A stretch of DNA of 62,000 nt from Zygnema cylindricum (lineage: Eukaryota > Streptophyta > Zygnematophyceae > Zygnematales > Zygnemataceae), in the NCBI GenBank assembly GCA_037447655.1, contig JBBHKE010002503.1, positions 177,102-239,101 of the forward strand, read 5' to 3'. The first letter of the stretch is position 1. Each line of letters begins with the position of its first letter. The position numbers were made by a program, and so were the translations under genes. Positions 59,676 to 62,000 of this stretch are shown here, in pieces. The notes below the pieces were generated by a model. It was not told the DNA's origin. It ran no database searches and worked only from the letters and a program-made list of their open reading frames with translations.

Positions 59676-60225
59676 GGGGAAAAAAGGCTACGGTTGAGGA
59701 GGAAGGGGAAAAAAGGCTACGGTTGAGGAGGGGGAGAAAAGTGAGGCGGTGAGAGGAGGATAAAAAGGAAAATTAGGGTTTTTGATGAGAGGGGGAGGAG
59801 GAAGAAGGTGAGGTGTGGGGGGAGGCGGCACTAAGTGAGGAAGGAAGGGGAAAAAAAGCGACAGTTGAGGAGGGGGAGGAAAGTGAGACGGGGGGAGGAG
59901 TAGAGAGGAGGAGGAGGAGTAGGATAAAAAGGAAAATTAGGATTTTTGATGAGGGGGAGGAGGAGGAAGAAGGTGAGGTGTAGGGGGAGGCGACACTAGG
60001 TGAGGAAAAAGGGGAAAAAATGCGACGTTTGAGGAGGGGGAGGAAAGTGAGGCGGGGGAAGGAGGTGAGAGGAGGAGGAGGATATAAAGGAAAAATAGGA
60101 TTTCTGATGAGGGGGAGGAGAGGAAAGAATGTGAGGTGTGGAGAGAGGCGACACTAGGTGATGAAAAAAGGGGAAAAAAGTCAACGATTGAGGAGGGGGA
60201 GGAAAGTGAGGCGGGGGAATGTCGT
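59676..60225. repeat. GGA-rich minisatellite, unit about 161 bp
   Basis: A long unit containing GGGGAAAAAA, GTTGAGGAGGGGGAGG, AAAGTGAGGCGGGGG and AGGATTTTTGATGAGGGGG recurs at about 59,706, 59,847, 60,010 and 60,171. A short partial duplication precedes it at 59,676. The Pro/Ser-rich minus-strand open frames are artefacts. Confidence 0.8.
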
Positions 60226-60742
60226 GCAAATGTGAGAAGCAAGGTGAACTATGCATCCTAACCAGCCAAGTCATGCTCACAACCATATATACAAACGAAA
60301 AATGAATGAAAAGGGAAAAATGTATTTACATCATGCAAAATAATATATGTGAATATGACACTGGGAAAAAGGAAAGAATACCCCTTTTGAGTGAGATGGA
60401 ATACTAAGCCACGAGGTAGCCACTAGGCTCTCGGGTCTCTATAGCATTCTCTACAAGAGTTATCTCGAAGAGGCAGCAAAACAAATAAACAATTTCAACC
60501 AAACAAGGAAAATTCTCAAAATCCGGTCAAAATCCAATTTCCCACTCCTAACCAAAATGCAAACAAAAAAAACACAAACAATCCAAACCGTTTCGCTGCC
60601 CGTAGAAGGCGCAGCAGGATCTAGATGCCTCTCCATACGAACTTCACTCCACCACTTCCCAAAAATAACACAAGTTAGAGGGAAACCTTCCAAAAAAAAC
60701 TTGGCTTTGAGCTGTGTGGATTAAAAAGCGTGGGCAGAAATA
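60226..60742. other. Spacer left of the antisense LTR
   Basis: AT-rich non-coding sequence. No gene or repeat end was recognised. Confidence 0.45.
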
Positions 60743-61822
60743 TGAAACTCTGAGACCTCTAGAGTAGGCAGCTCACAAGAAAATTATCTAGATAGTGCCG
60801 ACTCCAAGTTGATACAAACCCAAATGAATGACACCTTGACAGTCAGTACCTCAATACAACTTCACCTCCGTGAAAGAAGACTTTCTGTGTGCTTAGTTCC
60901 CCCACAGATTGCAAAGTTAGAATATGAGTATTTGGACACATTCCCCCACTTTGACTTTCCCTTAGAAATGCCGCCACCCTGGCAGAAAAAAATTCGATTG
61001 ACTCCACTTTTGTGTAGCATGGACTCCCCTGAGTTTGCAAAAAAAAAAAAATCACTTAAAATGGTCCACTAAATGAGTTGATATTAAATGGCAAAGTTTG
61101 CATATTTATATAGATGCTCTCTAAGAGAGAGGTGGCTACCTACCAAAATGTTCTAAGTCCTAAAACGCCTCTCTAAACCCTCAAGTACGGAGGTACGGAC
61201 CAATCGCATTACTGTAGAGTACATAAAAGTATAGGTGTCGGTGTACCTTTTGTACGGCCTTCATACGACATGGCCAAAAAATCGACACATTGCATATCCG
61301 GATTAGTTCATATAATCCTCAGAGATGCCGCAAACTAATGATCAGTTTCGACATTTAATTATAGCCGTCGAAAATTGATGCGCGTTATTTGTTTCGCTAT
61401 CAAAACAAATACGCGGTATCCGTTTCGTCACCATACCGTACTCCGTACTATATAAAACTGTATCTATGCACTATGTTTCTATTTCCCGTTAAACGAATTA
61501 GTCTATGTGTAACTGTTTAAATAATTATCAAACCCTACATGTTATAACAACAGTTCTCGGCTTAACAGACAAAGCTAACGGCTATAGGTTTATCGGACAG
61601 TAGGTACCAAGATTAATTCCTGGGTCCGTCAAGACTTTTTTTGGTAAATCTACCTAATCTACCCCATGTCTTCACTAGAGGGCCTAGGCAGCCATGGCTC
61701 TATCTACCTATCCAGCCTTCAGTGATTACAAAAAGTGCGGGGGCTTGGAGAAGGGAGTTAGAGGTAGAATGCCTTTGCCTTTTCTATCTTTATACAGACC
61801 TAGAAAATACACAAATATCAAC
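60743..61822 (-). mobile_element. Antisense Ty1/copia LTR, copy 4 (3' LTR)
   Basis: Read on the minus strand it follows a polypurine tract (AATAAGGGGAGG) and begins GTTGATATTTG, then TATTTTCTAGGTC. It shares the GCCATGGCTGCC and tRNA-like blocks, TAGCCACCTCTCTC, TGCCAGGGTGGC and ACTATCTAGA with the 2.8-10.2 kb copies. Its 3' boundary near 60,743 is approximate. Because the polypurine tract lies at higher coordinates, this is the 3' LTR of an element that continues beyond the right edge. Confidence 0.75.
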
Positions 61823-62000
61823 CCTCCCCTTATTTTCTAGTCTATTTTCCTTTCAACTCCCACAAAAAACAAAAAAAAACAAACACCCGCTCCTCTTTTT
61901 TCTTTTTCCTTTTCATTTACCTTTCATAAAAATTGAAGAAAATACCCTTATGTTATAAAAGGTCAATTAGATGAGCTGAAATAAACATTCCATCTTGCTG
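61823..62000 (-). mobile_element. 3' end of the internal region of an antisense copia element
   Basis: On the minus strand, GGGAGTTGAAAGGAAAATAG and CTAGAAAATAAGGGGAG resemble the sequence just before LTR copy 3 (9130-9178). No coding sequence is readable in this short edge fragment. Confidence 0.55.

Noticed and set aside
59457-60286. Possible gene starting MEGSSQQSRRLRTM, and Pro/Ser-rich frames opposite
   Set aside because: The plus-strand frame runs into the GGA minisatellite and shows no family motif. I could not exclude a transposon-derived fragment, so it is described only as uninterpreted sequence.
1-62000. CRISPR arrays, rRNA genes, bacterial operons or plasmid origins
   Set aside because: None seen. 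The tandem repeats lack regular unique spacers, and all supported genes are spliced eukaryotic genes.

Overview
The window is nuclear DNA of a land plant. Five spliced plant-type genes are separated and interrupted by AT-rich, transposon-rich sequence. The plant signs are a GRAS transcription factor, a plastid-targeted small multidrug-export family protein, an EDR1/CTR1-type Raf-like kinase, GT-AG introns of up to about 2.5 kb, and Ty1/copia retrotransposons. The five-exon GRAS gene, unlike the mostly intronless GRAS genes of flowering plants, hints at a bryophyte, lycophyte or fern, but I cannot fix the lineage. No CRISPR, operon or prokaryotic feature is present.

Layout. 1-2.5 kb: AT-rich, with one tRNA-like repeat. 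2.5-10.2 kb: a MITE cut by a decayed Ty1/copia element, with three LTR copies of about 1.0 kb, an internal region broken by stop codons, and a 1.3-kb insertion in its RNase H region. 10.2-13.1 kb: a perfect 57-bp inverted repeat and an antisense LTR remnant. 13.1-17.5 kb (+): GRAS gene. 19.6-22.3 kb (-): plastid small multidrug-export protein. 23.8-27.0 kb (+): RNF113/Cwc24-like CCCH-RING splicing factor. 29.5-40.5 kb (-): 17-exon Raf-like MAPKKK. 42.7-50.4 kb (+): RAD51C, with MITEs, microsatellites and a splice-donor-bearing minisatellite in its introns. 50.4-62 kb: no recognised gene; tandem repeats, a 1.37-kb long-inverted-repeat element, a hAT-like element (each carrying a nested TA-target MITE), and the 3' LTR of an antisense copia element that leaves the window on the right.

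The genes alternate in direction. The transporter/RNF113 and kinase/RAD51C pairs are head to head and share intergenic promoters. The first shared promoter holds three identical G-boxes; the second contains an imperfect duplication. The genes look unrelated in function: transcription control, plastid transport, splicing, signalling and recombination repair. Exons were joined by hand from splice sites, reading phase and family motifs. Four models close in frame; RAD51C has one unresolved junction.

The most unusual signals are: the two nested-transposon structures with readable target-site duplications; a copia family whose primer-binding site matches the anticodon arm of initiator tRNA-Met and whose LTRs carry an antisense tRNA-like segment; and the RAD51C intron in which the 5' splice site has been copied about eight times by a minisatellite.
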